A stretch of DNA of 64,000 nucleotides from Bacillota bacterium (GTDB lineage Bacteria; Bacillota; Clostridia; Acetivibrionales; DTU013). The DNA is taken from assembly GCA_023418915.1 (NCBI GenBank), contig JAEZYU010000034.1, positions 13,931 to 77,930 of the forward strand, read 5' to 3'. Position 1 is the stretch's first letter. Each line of letters begins with the position of its first letter. Shown piece by piece: positions 1-7,971 of this stretch. A program made the position numbers and the translations under genes. Below the pieces are notes generated by a model. The model did no database searches, was not told where the DNA came from, and saw nothing but the letters and a program-made list of their open reading frames with translations.

Positions 1-468
1 CGATGACTCCACCAACTGGGACAGGAATTCATACAGCAGACCAAGCAGCCTTATTTCCTTACCTCTTTTAAGATCCTTTGTTTCGATCATTTTTAGCAGG
101 CAGTCCTTTAGGAAATCATCCCGGCCGTATCTGAATATCGGGGATTGACTGCATAAGCCGGCCTGCTTAAGGTAGGACGAGGCTTTGAGTCCGTGAAATC
201 CCACCCAGGCATAGCTCCATGGGTCGCCTTCATCAGCCTGATATTTTACGACGGTATCAGGAGTTATTAGAAAACCGTCATATTTTCCAAGGCTATAAGT
301 ACAGCCGCCTGTCGTATACGTTCCTTTGCCGCCTAATACGTAATGTATGATGTAATGGTCCCTGATGGCAGGACCCCATGGGTAACCGCTGCTGCAGTCT
401 TCTATACCACAACGGTACATATTCAGGTCAGTATGTCCTGGTTCTTCGATATAAATTTTCTCAAGCAT
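1..468 (-). CDS. AraC-family transcriptional regulator, N-terminal part (runs off the window edge)
   Basis: An open frame of 156 codons reads leftward off the window edge with no stop. It begins at an ATG at 468, behind a GGGTGATGG-like ribosome binding site. The visible part has the look of the AraC_binding cupin domain of sugar-responsive AraC regulators: HYIIHYVLGGKGTY, then GDPWSYAWVGFHG. The helix-turn-helix half that would confirm the family lies outside the window. It is divergent from copA. The nearest sugar gene on its strand, the alpha-galactosidase, is more than 7 kb away. Function is inferred from the sensor fold alone; the ligand is unknown. Confidence 0.75.
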   Translation of the reverse strand, partial: MLEKIYIEEPGHTDLNMYRCGIEDCSSGYPWGPAIRDHYIIHYVLGGKGTYTTGGCTYSLGKYDGFLITPDTVVKYQADEGDPWSYAWVGFHGLKASSYLKQAGLCSQSPIFRYGRDDFLKDCLLKMIETKDLKRGKEIRLLGLLYEFLSQLVESS

Positions 469-499
469 TGCAGACCATCACCCAATGACTATATTATAA

Positions 500-528
500 T
501 TGCATATACATCATTATAACATATGCAA
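500..528. promoter_or_regulatory. Inverted repeat TTGCATAT-N13-ATATGCAA between divergent genes
   Basis: Two perfect 8-bp arms (500-507 and 521-528) are separated by 13 bp. They lie 30-60 bp upstream of the AraC-type gene start, in an AT-rich stretch with TATAAT-like hexamers. The position and symmetry suit an operator or autoregulatory site, but nothing ties a specific protein to it. The rest of the 315-bp gap (469-783) holds no convincing gene. A degenerate right-end piece of the dispersed repeat (TTTCTTTGAACGAAGTG) lies at 726-742. Confidence 0.3.
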
Positions 529-783
529 AAATCATCGGGTCAGTTATTATAGATACTTTGTTGGCATGGCACAAGAAGCACCCGCGTGGATGCGGTGTTG
601 TTTTATGAGGCTTATGAATGGGTATGTTATAGTAATAGATGGCATTGATTATATTGATGAGACAAAATTGCTGCAGGATGAGTTGCGGCAAATTATTAGA
701 ATTAGTGTATGATTAGTCTGGGCTATTTCTTTGAACGAAGTGTTTAAAAGAACAACATAAGCAGACATAGAGGTGAGCATGAT

Positions 784-3207
784 ATGAGCAAAAAAGAAAC
801 GATAAGTATAACAGGTATGTCCTGTGCTGCATGTGCAGCAAGAATAGAGAAAGGCCTGAACAGGCTGGAGGGTGTAAAAAATGCCGCAGTCAACTTTGCT
901 TCTGAGAAAGCCGCTGTAGAATATGATGAAAGCATGGTCAATTCAGATGAATTGACAGAGGTTATTATAAAACTCGGATATGATGTAATCAGGGATCAAG
1001 AACAGGTATCCGGCAGCGTGTCACTGAAGCTGGGAGGCATGTCCTGTGCAGCCTGTGCGGCAAGAATAGAGAAGAAGTTAAGCACGCTGGAAGGCATACA
1101 AAGGACAGCTGTGAATCTTGCGTCGGAAAAGGCCGCTATTGAGTATGATAGCTCTAAGATCAAGGTTTCAGATATGATAAGGGCAGTGGAGGACCTTGGA
1201 TATAAAGCTGAACCGGCAGCGGAGCTTAGTTCGGACCGGGAAAAGGAGCAGAGAGAAAAGGAAATAAAGCGCCTGAGACTGGAATTGATAGTTTCGGCAG
1301 TGCTCAGCTCACCGCTTCTGTTTGCGATGATACTGATGCTCATAAAGGTTGACATACCATTTTTCCACAATCCGTATTTTCAGTTGATCATAGCAACACC
1401 TATTCAGTTCATTATAGGCTTCAGGTTTTACAAGAACGCATATTATGCTCTCAGAGCAAAAAGTGCGAACATGGATGTACTAATTGCCATGGGAACATCT
1501 GCGGCATATTTTTTCAGTATATATAACGCCTTCTTTGCTCAGCACAAAGAGGGAATGATGATGAAGGAACTGTACTTTGAGGCAGGCGCTGTGATCATCA
1601 CACTGATTCTGCTAGGTAAATACCTTGAGGCTGTAGCGAAGGGAAAAACCTCCGACGCCATTAAAAAGCTAATGGGATTGCAGGCTAGAACAGCACGGGT
1701 CGTAAGGGATGAGGGTGAAATCGATATCCCGATAGAGGAAGTTGGATTGGGCGATGTGATCGTTGTTCGTCCGGGCGAAAAGGTGCCTGTGGACGGAAGG
1801 ATCCTTTCGGGCGACTCATCTATAGATGAATCGATGCTGACCGGCGAAAGCCTGCCGGTAGAGAAGAAGGCCGGCGATTATGTAATAGGTGCTACCATTA
1901 ATAAATTCGGAACATTCAGGTTTGAGGCAACAAAGATAGGCAAGGATACGGCACTTGCACAGATAATCAGGATGGTGGAGGAGGCTCAGGGCTCTAAAGC
2001 TCCTATACAGAAAATCGCCGATAAGGTTTCCGGAGTATTCGTGCCGGCTGTAATAGCGATAGCGCTGGTAACGTTCCTGATCTGGTATCTGGTATCCGGT
2101 GATTTTACTTCTGCGATAATCAGTGCAGTATCGGTACTTGTTATTGCATGTCCGTGTGCTCTTGGTCTGGCTACGCCGACAGCGATCATGGTCGGTACGG
2201 GCAAGGGCGCTGAAAATGGTATCCTTATAAAGGGCGGAGAGCATCTGGAGATGACTTATAAGCTCAATGCGGTCGTGCTTGACAAAACCGGCACCATCAC
2301 CAAGGGACAGCCGGAGGTGACCGATGTTATACCGCTTGGCTGCTTGAAAAAAAATGAGGTGCTGCATATGGCTGCTATAGCTGAGAAAAGCTCCGAGCAC
2401 CCGCTGGGAGCTGCTATATATGAGCACGGCAAAAAGGAATACGGCACAGTACCGGATCCGGAGCATTTTGAGGCTATTCCCGGGAGGGGAGTCAAGGCGG
2501 CTGTCGATGGGAAGGAAATCTACATCGGAACACGAAAGCTGATGCTGGAGATGAATATCGCTGCAGCTTCAGTGGAAGCGGCAACAGCAAAGCTCGAGGA
2601 CGAAGGCAAAACAGCGATGCTGATGGCGGTGGACGGTGAGCTTGAAGCCATAATTGCGGTAGCAGATACGCTGAAGGAAAATTCAAAGGAAGCTATCGAA
2701 GAATTGAAGAGGATGGGCATCGAAGTATACATGATAACCGGCGATAACAGAAGAACGGCAAATGCAATAGCAAAGCAGACAGGTATAACCAATGTTCTGT
2801 CGGAGGTGCTGCCTGAAAACAAGGCGGAAGAGGTGGGGAAGCTTAAAAAGCAGGGAAAAAAGGTTGCGATGGTTGGTGATGGCATCAACGATGCACCTGC
2901 ACTTGCTACAGCGGATATTGGAATAGCGATCGGAACAGGCACCGATGTTGCGATAGAAGCGGCTGACATCACGCTGATGAGGGGAGATCTGAATACGATA
3001 CCTGCTGCGATCCGCCTGTCAAAGAAAACCATGAGAAAAATTAAACAGAATCTGTTCTGGGCATTTATCTACAATATCATAGGTATACCCTTTGCAGCTT
3101 TTGGGCTGCTGAATCCGATGATCGCCGGCGGAGCAATGGCCTTTAGCTCTGTTTCGGTAGTCACAAATTCTCTAAGCCTAAAAAGGTTTAAACTGAACCG
3201 GAAATAA
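784..3207 (+). CDS. copA: Copper-translocating P-type ATPase
   Basis: This is an 807-aa P1B-type ATPase that exports Cu(I) across the cytoplasmic membrane. Two N-terminal HMA metal-binding domains carry GMSCAAC motifs with cysteines at 14/17 and 88/91. The intramembrane metal site is CPC near residues 455-457. The phosphorylated aspartate sits in DKTGT near residue 500, and the hinge motif GDGIND is near residue 698. Length and domain order are those of CopA rather than of Zn/Cd ATPases, which have CPC but normally other N-termini. The start follows GAGGTGAG at 769-776. No CsoR or CopZ partner is seen beside it. It converges with the ABC permease gene. Confidence 0.95.
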   Translation: MSKKETISITGMSCAACAARIEKGLNRLEGVKNAAVNFASEKAAVEYDESMVNSDELTEVIIKLGYDVIRDQEQVSGSVSLKLGGMSCAACAARIEKKLSTLEGIQRTAVNLASEKAAIEYDSSKIKVSDMIRAVEDLGYKAEPAAELSSDREKEQREKEIKRLRLELIVSAVLSSPLLFAMILMLIKVDIPFFHNPYFQLIIATPIQFIIGFRFYKNAYYALRAKSANMDVLIAMGTSAAYFFSIYNAFFAQHKEGMMMKELYFEAGAVIITLILLGKYLEAVAKGKTSDAIKKLMGLQARTARVVRDEGEIDIPIEEVGLGDVIVVRPGEKVPVDGRILSGDSSIDESMLTGESLPVEKKAGDYVIGATINKFGTFRFEATKIGKDTALAQIIRMVEEAQGSKAPIQKIADKVSGVFVPAVIAIALVTFLIWYLVSGDFTSAIISAVSVLVIACPCALGLATPTAIMVGTGKGAENGILIKGGEHLEMTYKLNAVVLDKTGTITKGQPEVTDVIPLGCLKKNEVLHMAAIAEKSSEHPLGAAIYEHGKKEYGTVPDPEHFEAIPGRGVKAAVDGKEIYIGTRKLMLEMNIAAASVEAATAKLEDEGKTAMLMAVDGELEAIIAVADTLKENSKEAIEELKRMGIEVYMITGDNRRTANAIAKQTGITNVLSEVLPENKAEEVGKLKKQGKKVAMVGDGINDAPALATADIGIAIGTGTDVAIEAADITLMRGDLNTIPAAIRLSKKTMRKIKQNLFWAFIYNIIGIPFAAFGLLNPMIAGGAMAFSSVSVVTNSLSLKRFKLNRK

Positions 3208-3212
3208 GGCAC

Positions 3213-3240
3213 AAAACAGAATATAGAACGATGCTGTTTT
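3213..3240. terminator. Possible bidirectional terminator hairpin
   Basis: AAAACAG (3213-3219) and CTGTTTT (3234-3240) can pair around a 14-nt loop, in the 38-bp gap between the convergent copA and permease genes. The stem is short and AT-rich, but it gives a run of T on one strand and a run of A on the other, as a shared terminator would. Confidence 0.35.
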
Positions 3241-3245
3241 CATAT

Positions 3246-5252
3246 TTAGCCTGCCTTAGCTGCTTCATTGTCATTCATTTTTCTGACGATACCATAATAG
3301 GTTCTTGATGTTATGCTGTAGCTGAATCCGTAAAGTATCATGAACAGGCCTGATACGACCAGTGCGCATATGATGATAAGGTTTTTTTCAAACAGGTTTA
3401 TTGCGCCAAGCAGGCCTGTTATCATATTGAAGCCGGCCATGGTATGCAGTATTGCGATGAGCAGCGGAGAGAAGAAGACCATGAGTATCTGCTTTTTGAT
3501 CGTGTTTCTCACTTCTGCATCACTCATACCGACCTTTTGCATGATGTCGAAATTATCCCTGTCGTCATAGCCTTCTGTTATCTGTTTGTAGTACATTATC
3601 AGTACAAGGCACATCGTGAATATGATACTGAAAAAGATGCCTATGAACATTAGGCCGCCATTCATTGAAGCCATTTCGAACCTTCCGCCTACACCGTTTT
3701 CTACACTGTTTGTGCCCGGCAGTGTATCACACCACGTACGCACATCCTGAATATACGCAGTTTTATCCTGCTCCGCACCTGTAAGATTTAAACGGAAGGT
3801 CGTTATATGGTCATTATCAGCGGTATTGATGAAAGCATCGCGGAGTTTTTCCATTACCGAGGTATCTTTTACGACCATGTAGTAGTCAAGACCGTAAATA
3901 TCATTTTCCTCCTTTTCCTTGAAGACTGAAGTGCCAAGCTCCTTTTTCACCCTGTAGGTTTCAGTGCCAAGCTCTGCATGGCCGAAACCATAGTCGGAAC
4001 CGGTAGAAAATATTATTATTTCATCATCTTTCAGCGTTTCCTGGCTGTTTTCGAGTCTGTTGTAATCCTCCAGCGAGACAAGTCTGACGGCAAAACGATC
4101 GGCGTAGCCGGCGGAGGGACTTGGTATAGTAAATATGCTGCCCTTTTTTTCGACATGAAGCACCTGATATGTGAAAGCCATTTTGTCACTGATCTCAACA
4201 TCCGTTTCACCTGCAAGCTCATTGAGCTTTGTGTTGATTGCTGCGGGATCTCTTACTGCTCCTGCGCTCAGATTAACAACAGCATCGTATGGATAACGGT
4301 AATTGAGCATACCCTCGGAACCCAACAGTACGGAAAGAGTACACAGAAGTGTGATTATTGTCATCGTACTGAAAATGCATATGTTGGACAGGCTTGAGGC
4401 GCTCTTTTTCATACGGTGGAGCATACCGGATATCGTAACAAAGTTTGTTTTGCTGTAGTATATTCTTTTGTTTCTCTTCAATATTTTCAACAGCGCCAGC
4501 AGGCCGGCCTTGAAAAACTGATGCGTCCCTATTACCACCAGTGAAACGGCCAGAAGAAAATTAACAAATATGTTCGAATCTACCTTTGACTTTAATGCGA
4601 TTGTATAACCTATTCCCAGCAGCAGGAGTCCGAACAGTGCGGTTAGCCACAGATTCCGGGGCTCCCTGTCGCCCTTTTTGGGTCCCTTAATAAGGTCGTT
4701 TGGGTCGTTTCTGAAAACATGTATTATGTTCTTGACCAGATTGACACCGTAAGTGGCCAGAAAATAGAGCAAGGTCTGGTTCAGCGCTTTCAGGCTGTAT
4801 GAGAAGGCTGCGTCAACGGAAAGCATCGATATATTCATCAGCGCAAGAAAGATCAGCTTTGAAAACACCAGCCCGAATATGACTCCGCCGGCTATTACTA
4901 TAACATAGATTAGGAGTGTTTCCCAAAACATCATTACGGAGATATGCTTTTTGTCCAGCCCAAGTACGCTGTAAAGTCCCAGTTCCTTTTTTCTCCGTTT
5001 GATGAGGAAGCTGTTGGTATAGGTGATGAACGGAAGCAGTATCAGACCGAGCAGAATCTGGCCGATTTGCATCAGCACCAGTGCGTAGCTGCTGCGCGGA
5101 AGTGTTTTCATAATATCATTGTCTATTATTGTTGAAAACGTAAAGAGGGCAAAAACCGAAAAAATACCGGCCAGAATATACGGGAAGTATGTCGAACCGT
5201 TTTTGCGGATGCCCAGTACTGATAGCTTGGGAAGCAGAAACAACTTATTCAT
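3246..5252 (-). CDS. BceB-type ABC transporter permease
   Basis: This 668-aa protein has an FtsX-like fold with about ten membrane segments and a large extracellular domain (roughly residues 300-530), as in BceB/VraG/PsdB permeases. LGLDKKHISVMM early in the protein and the C-terminal FtsX segment near KVGMSDAEV are typical. Such permeases work with a BceA-type ATPase and a BceS-type kinase to sense and relieve cell-wall-active peptide antibiotics. Its start overlaps the end of the ATPase gene by 8 bp, indicating translational coupling. The specific peptide cannot be deduced. Family assignment is confident; the resistance role is inferred from the family. Confidence 0.88.
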   Translation of the reverse strand: MNKLFLLPKLSVLGIRKNGSTYFPYILAGIFSVFALFTFSTIIDNDIMKTLPRSSYALVLMQIGQILLGLILLPFITYTNSFLIKRRKKELGLYSVLGLDKKHISVMMFWETLLIYVIVIAGGVIFGLVFSKLIFLALMNISMLSVDAAFSYSLKALNQTLLYFLATYGVNLVKNIIHVFRNDPNDLIKGPKKGDREPRNLWLTALFGLLLLGIGYTIALKSKVDSNIFVNFLLAVSLVVIGTHQFFKAGLLALLKILKRNKRIYYSKTNFVTISGMLHRMKKSASSLSNICIFSTMTIITLLCTLSVLLGSEGMLNYRYPYDAVVNLSAGAVRDPAAINTKLNELAGETDVEISDKMAFTYQVLHVEKKGSIFTIPSPSAGYADRFAVRLVSLEDYNRLENSQETLKDDEIIIFSTGSDYGFGHAELGTETYRVKKELGTSVFKEKEENDIYGLDYYMVVKDTSVMEKLRDAFINTADNDHITTFRLNLTGAEQDKTAYIQDVRTWCDTLPGTNSVENGVGGRFEMASMNGGLMFIGIFFSIIFTMCLVLIMYYKQITEGYDDRDNFDIMQKVGMSDAEVRNTIKKQILMVFFSPLLIAILHTMAGFNMITGLLGAINLFEKNLIIICALVVSGLFMILYGFSYSITSRTYYGIVRKMNDNEAAKAG

Positions 5253-6012
5253 TTTTCATGCCTCCTGTCTGAAGGACTGTCAAGGTGTCTGAGATCATCG
5301 TGTAGAGCTCTTCATCTGATGCGTATCCGCGGTATATCTGATGGAACACACAGCCGTCTTTTATAAACATGACCCTGCCCGCATGGCTGGCAGCCTGGAT
5401 ACTGTGAGTCACCATCAGGATCGTCTGGCCTTCCTTGTTGATCTCGGCAAAAAGACTGAGTAGCTTTGAGGATGATTTTGAATCCAATGCTCCTGTAGGC
5501 TCGTCTGCCAGTACGATTTTCGGGTTTGTGATCAGTGCTCTGGCTGTGGCTGCACGCTGCTTTTCACCGCCGGATACTTCATACGGATATTTTTGCAGTA
5601 TATCTTCTATACCAAGCTTTTTTGCCAGCGGTTCAAGAGACTTTTTCATTTCCTCCGGCGGCTTTCCAGCCAGCACCAGAGGAAGAAAAATGTTATCCTG
5701 TAGCGTAAAGGTGTCCAGCAGGTTGAAATCCTGAAATACGAAACCGAGGTTGTCGCGGCGGAAGGCTGCAAGCTCACCCTGCCTGATATTCGACAAATCT
5801 CTGCCGTCGAGAAAAACCTGACCGGCTGTGGCACGGTCGATGGTGGCAAGGATGTTGAGCAGCGTTGTTTTGCCTGAGCCCGATTCCCCCATGATGGCTA
5901 CATATTCACCCTTCTCCACAGAGAAGGTAACACTATCCAGTGCCAGGATCTTGTTTGCACCGAGGCGTGTATTGTATACTTTTTTGACACTGTTTATTTC
6001 AAGAAACGCCAT
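5245..6012 (-). CDS. BceA-type ABC transporter ATP-binding protein
   Basis: A 255-aa ATPase of the MacB/BceA class. The Walker A motif is GESGSGKTT, the signature is VSGGEKQR, and Walker B is IVLADEPTGALD. The frame is open 7 codons further upstream from a GTG at 6033. I prefer ATG at 6012 because GAAAGGGATG lies at the right distance before it. It forms the transporter with the overlapping permease gene. The promoter region upstream contains the BceR-like operator at 6114-6129, which suggests induction by the neighbouring two-component system. Confidence 0.9.
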   Translation of the reverse strand: MAFLEINSVKKVYNTRLGANKILALDSVTFSVEKGEYVAIMGESGSGKTTLLNILATIDRATAGQVFLDGRDLSNIRQGELAAFRRDNLGFVFQDFNLLDTFTLQDNIFLPLVLAGKPPEEMKKSLEPLAKKLGIEDILQKYPYEVSGGEKQRAATARALITNPKIVLADEPTGALDSKSSSKLLSLFAEINKEGQTILMVTHSIQAASHAGRVMFIKDGCVFHQIYRGYASDEELYTMISDTLTVLQTGGMKNE

Positions 6013-6091
6013 GATTTCATCCCTTTCAAGCACTTGTCATTGTTTTGCTATTATGATTTTAATGCAAAAAGAATGATGCTGCCATAAGGTT

Positions 6092-6129
6092 CGCTTACAT
6101 TTTTTGCGCTAATCTTACATTTTTGTAAG
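6092..6129 (-). promoter_or_regulatory. BceR-type operator (TTACA-N4-TGTAA) with a degenerate second site
   Basis: CTTACATTTTTGTAAG at 6114-6129 is an inverted repeat whose core is exactly TTACA-N4-TGTAA. That matches the TNACA-N4-TGTAA consensus I recall for BceR-like response regulators of Firmicutes. A second, half-degenerate site (CTTACATTTTTTGCG) lies at 6094-6108, nearer the transporter gene. The main site overlaps the stop codon of the sensor kinase gene and lies about 100 bp upstream of the ATPase start, where a separate inducible transporter promoter would be expected. Confidence 0.65.
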
Positions 6130-7176
6130 GATGAAACCGATCGTCACCTTTGTGCCTTTTCCATATTCTGAGGTCACCTCGATTGTGTGGGAGAGCTTGT
6201 CCAGTATTTTTTTGCACAGATAAAGGCCAATGCCAGTTGATTTTTTATCCAGTCTGCCATTATAACCTGTAAAGCCCCTTTCAAATATACGGGGCAGGTC
6301 TTCGGGCCTTATGCCTATGCCGGAATCCTCGATGATCAGCCGGACTATCTCGCAAGATGCTTCAATACGTATCGATATGCAGCCGTGCATAGTGTACTTA
6401 AATGCGTTTGACAATATTTGGCTGATTGCGAACTGCAGCCATTTCTCATCGGTGGTGACTGTGCAGCTGAATTCCTGCATATCAAGTGACAGTTTGCTGT
6501 TTATGAAAAATAATGCATGTTTTTTGAGAGCCTGATTTACGATCGCCTGCAGGTCATATTTCTTAAAGAGGAAATCAGAGGTTATGCTGTCCAGTTTTTG
6601 AAAATATAAGACCATTTCTGCATACTGCTCTACCTTGAAAAGCTCTTCTGCCAACAGCTTTATGTCAGGCATGTCACTGTTGGATTGAAGCAGCAGCCTC
6701 ATTGCAGATATGGGAATTTTGATCTGATGGGCCCACATGGTATAATAGTCCGTCATTTCTGTATCTTTGGCGCTTATACTTGTCTTAAGCTGTCTGAGCT
6801 CGTCTGTCAGAGTGCAGATCATCTGTTGATATTGCTGTTCCATGATGCCTTTTGGGTCGGGCAACAGTTCCAATATGTTATCCGGATTCATGCGCGCCTT
6901 GTGCAATGTTCTGTATCGCTGAATGTGTCTGATGAAGTCATAGGTAACAAAACACAGAGCAGTGAATATCCAGAGGAAGAAAGCATAGAGAAGGCGGTCC
7001 ATATTTTCCAATTGATAAAGAAGACAGACTATGTAGAAAAACAGTATGCTCACAAGGAAAAGTCCCGCAGCCTTGCGTTTTTCCAAAAGGTATTTGTAAA
7101 GGAGTCTGTGTATAGTATCGCTTAAATCATCCGGTTTATTTCTGTCATCAGTGTCTTTCATATCATTCACCGCCAA
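6115..7176 (-). CDS. BceS-type intramembrane-sensing histidine kinase
   Basis: A 353-aa kinase with two closely spaced N-terminal membrane helices (about residues 38-80) joined by a very short loop and no extracellular sensor domain. This is the hallmark of intramembrane-sensing BceS kinases, which take their signal from the transporter. The phosphoacceptor region is WAHQIKIPISAM, with a conserved ATPase domain (N-box SNAFKYTM, G-boxes DSGIGI and STGIGLYL). It overlaps the response regulator gene by 14 bp and precedes the transporter genes, completing a four-gene module. It probably phosphorylates the regulator encoded immediately upstream. Confidence 0.9.
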   Translation of the reverse strand: MAVNDMKDTDDRNKPDDLSDTIHRLLYKYLLEKRKAAGLFLVSILFFYIVCLLYQLENMDRLLYAFFLWIFTALCFVTYDFIRHIQRYRTLHKARMNPDNILELLPDPKGIMEQQYQQMICTLTDELRQLKTSISAKDTEMTDYYTMWAHQIKIPISAMRLLLQSNSDMPDIKLLAEELFKVEQYAEMVLYFQKLDSITSDFLFKKYDLQAIVNQALKKHALFFINSKLSLDMQEFSCTVTTDEKWLQFAISQILSNAFKYTMHGCISIRIEASCEIVRLIIEDSGIGIRPEDLPRIFERGFTGYNGRLDKKSTGIGLYLCKKILDKLSHTIEVTSEYGKGTKVTIGFILTKM

Positions 7177-7840
7177 TCAGGTAGCCCATTCCTTTTTTTG
7201 TATGTATCAGGTCTATGATTGATGCCTCCTCAAGCTTCTTGCGAAGACGGTTCATGTTGACCGTCAGTGTATTGTCGTCCACAAAGCAGTCATCATCCCA
7301 TAATCGCTTCATGATCAGTTCTCTTGAGACTGTTTTGCCGATATTTTCGAACAACAGCTGCATTATTTTTAATTCGTTTTTTGTCAGTTCTATCTTCTTG
7401 CCACGGTACGTGATAGATCCGTCCAACGTATTGAACAGTACGCCATTATGCTCCAGCCATGTCGTCTGATCACTGTATGCGTATGTGCGTCGAAGCAGCG
7501 CCTGGACCTTTGCACGCAGCACTTCCAGATCGAAGGGCTTAGGTACGAAATCGTCTCCGCCCATGTTTACCGCCATGACTATATTCATGTTGTCTGAGGC
7601 GGACGAAATGAATATCACAGGAATGCGTGACAGCTTGCGTATTTCAGCACACCAGTAGTAACCGTTGTAGAATGGAAGTGAAATGTCCATCAGCACCAGC
7701 TGCGGCTCAAATTTTATGAAATCCTCCAGTACATTGCTGAAATCATCGGTACACCGGACGTCATATCCCCATCGATTTAAATATTCTTTGACAACTTTTG
7801 CTATGACGCCATCATCTTCTATGATAAGGATCTTATACAT
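7163..7840 (-). CDS. BceR-type response regulator (OmpR family)
   Basis: A 225-aa protein with an N-terminal receiver domain (acidic EDD at 8-10, phosphoacceptor in LVLMDISLP near residue 52) and a C-terminal winged-helix DNA-binding domain of the OmpR/PhoB type (ELTKNELKIMQLL, VNMNRLRKKLE). The start follows AAAGGAG. It is the first gene of the regulator-kinase-ATPase-permease module. The site at 6114-6129 is its likely target. Confidence 0.92.
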   Translation of the reverse strand: MYKILIIEDDGVIAKVVKEYLNRWGYDVRCTDDFSNVLEDFIKFEPQLVLMDISLPFYNGYYWCAEIRKLSRIPVIFISSASDNMNIVMAVNMGGDDFVPKPFDLEVLRAKVQALLRRTYAYSDQTTWLEHNGVLFNTLDGSITYRGKKIELTKNELKIMQLLFENIGKTVSRELIMKRLWDDDCFVDDNTLTVNMNRLRKKLEEASIIDLIHTKKGMGYLIGGE

Positions 7841-7971
7841 ATTTTCTCCTTTGATACTAGCAGTAATACAGCTGCAGATATGTCAGGCAAAGAGCCGGAT
7901 GCCGCTTATCTGGAGGCGATAAATACTCAGCCTTCACTCAGGCACATACGGATCGGGATAATAGGATCTTA

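Noticed and set aside
500..712. 70-codon open frame before copA
   Set aside because: No ribosome binding site, no recognisable similarity, and composition not convincing.
1816..2466. Long open frames antisense to copA and other genes
   Set aside because: Shadows of strong coding frames on the opposite strand, lacking initiation sites.
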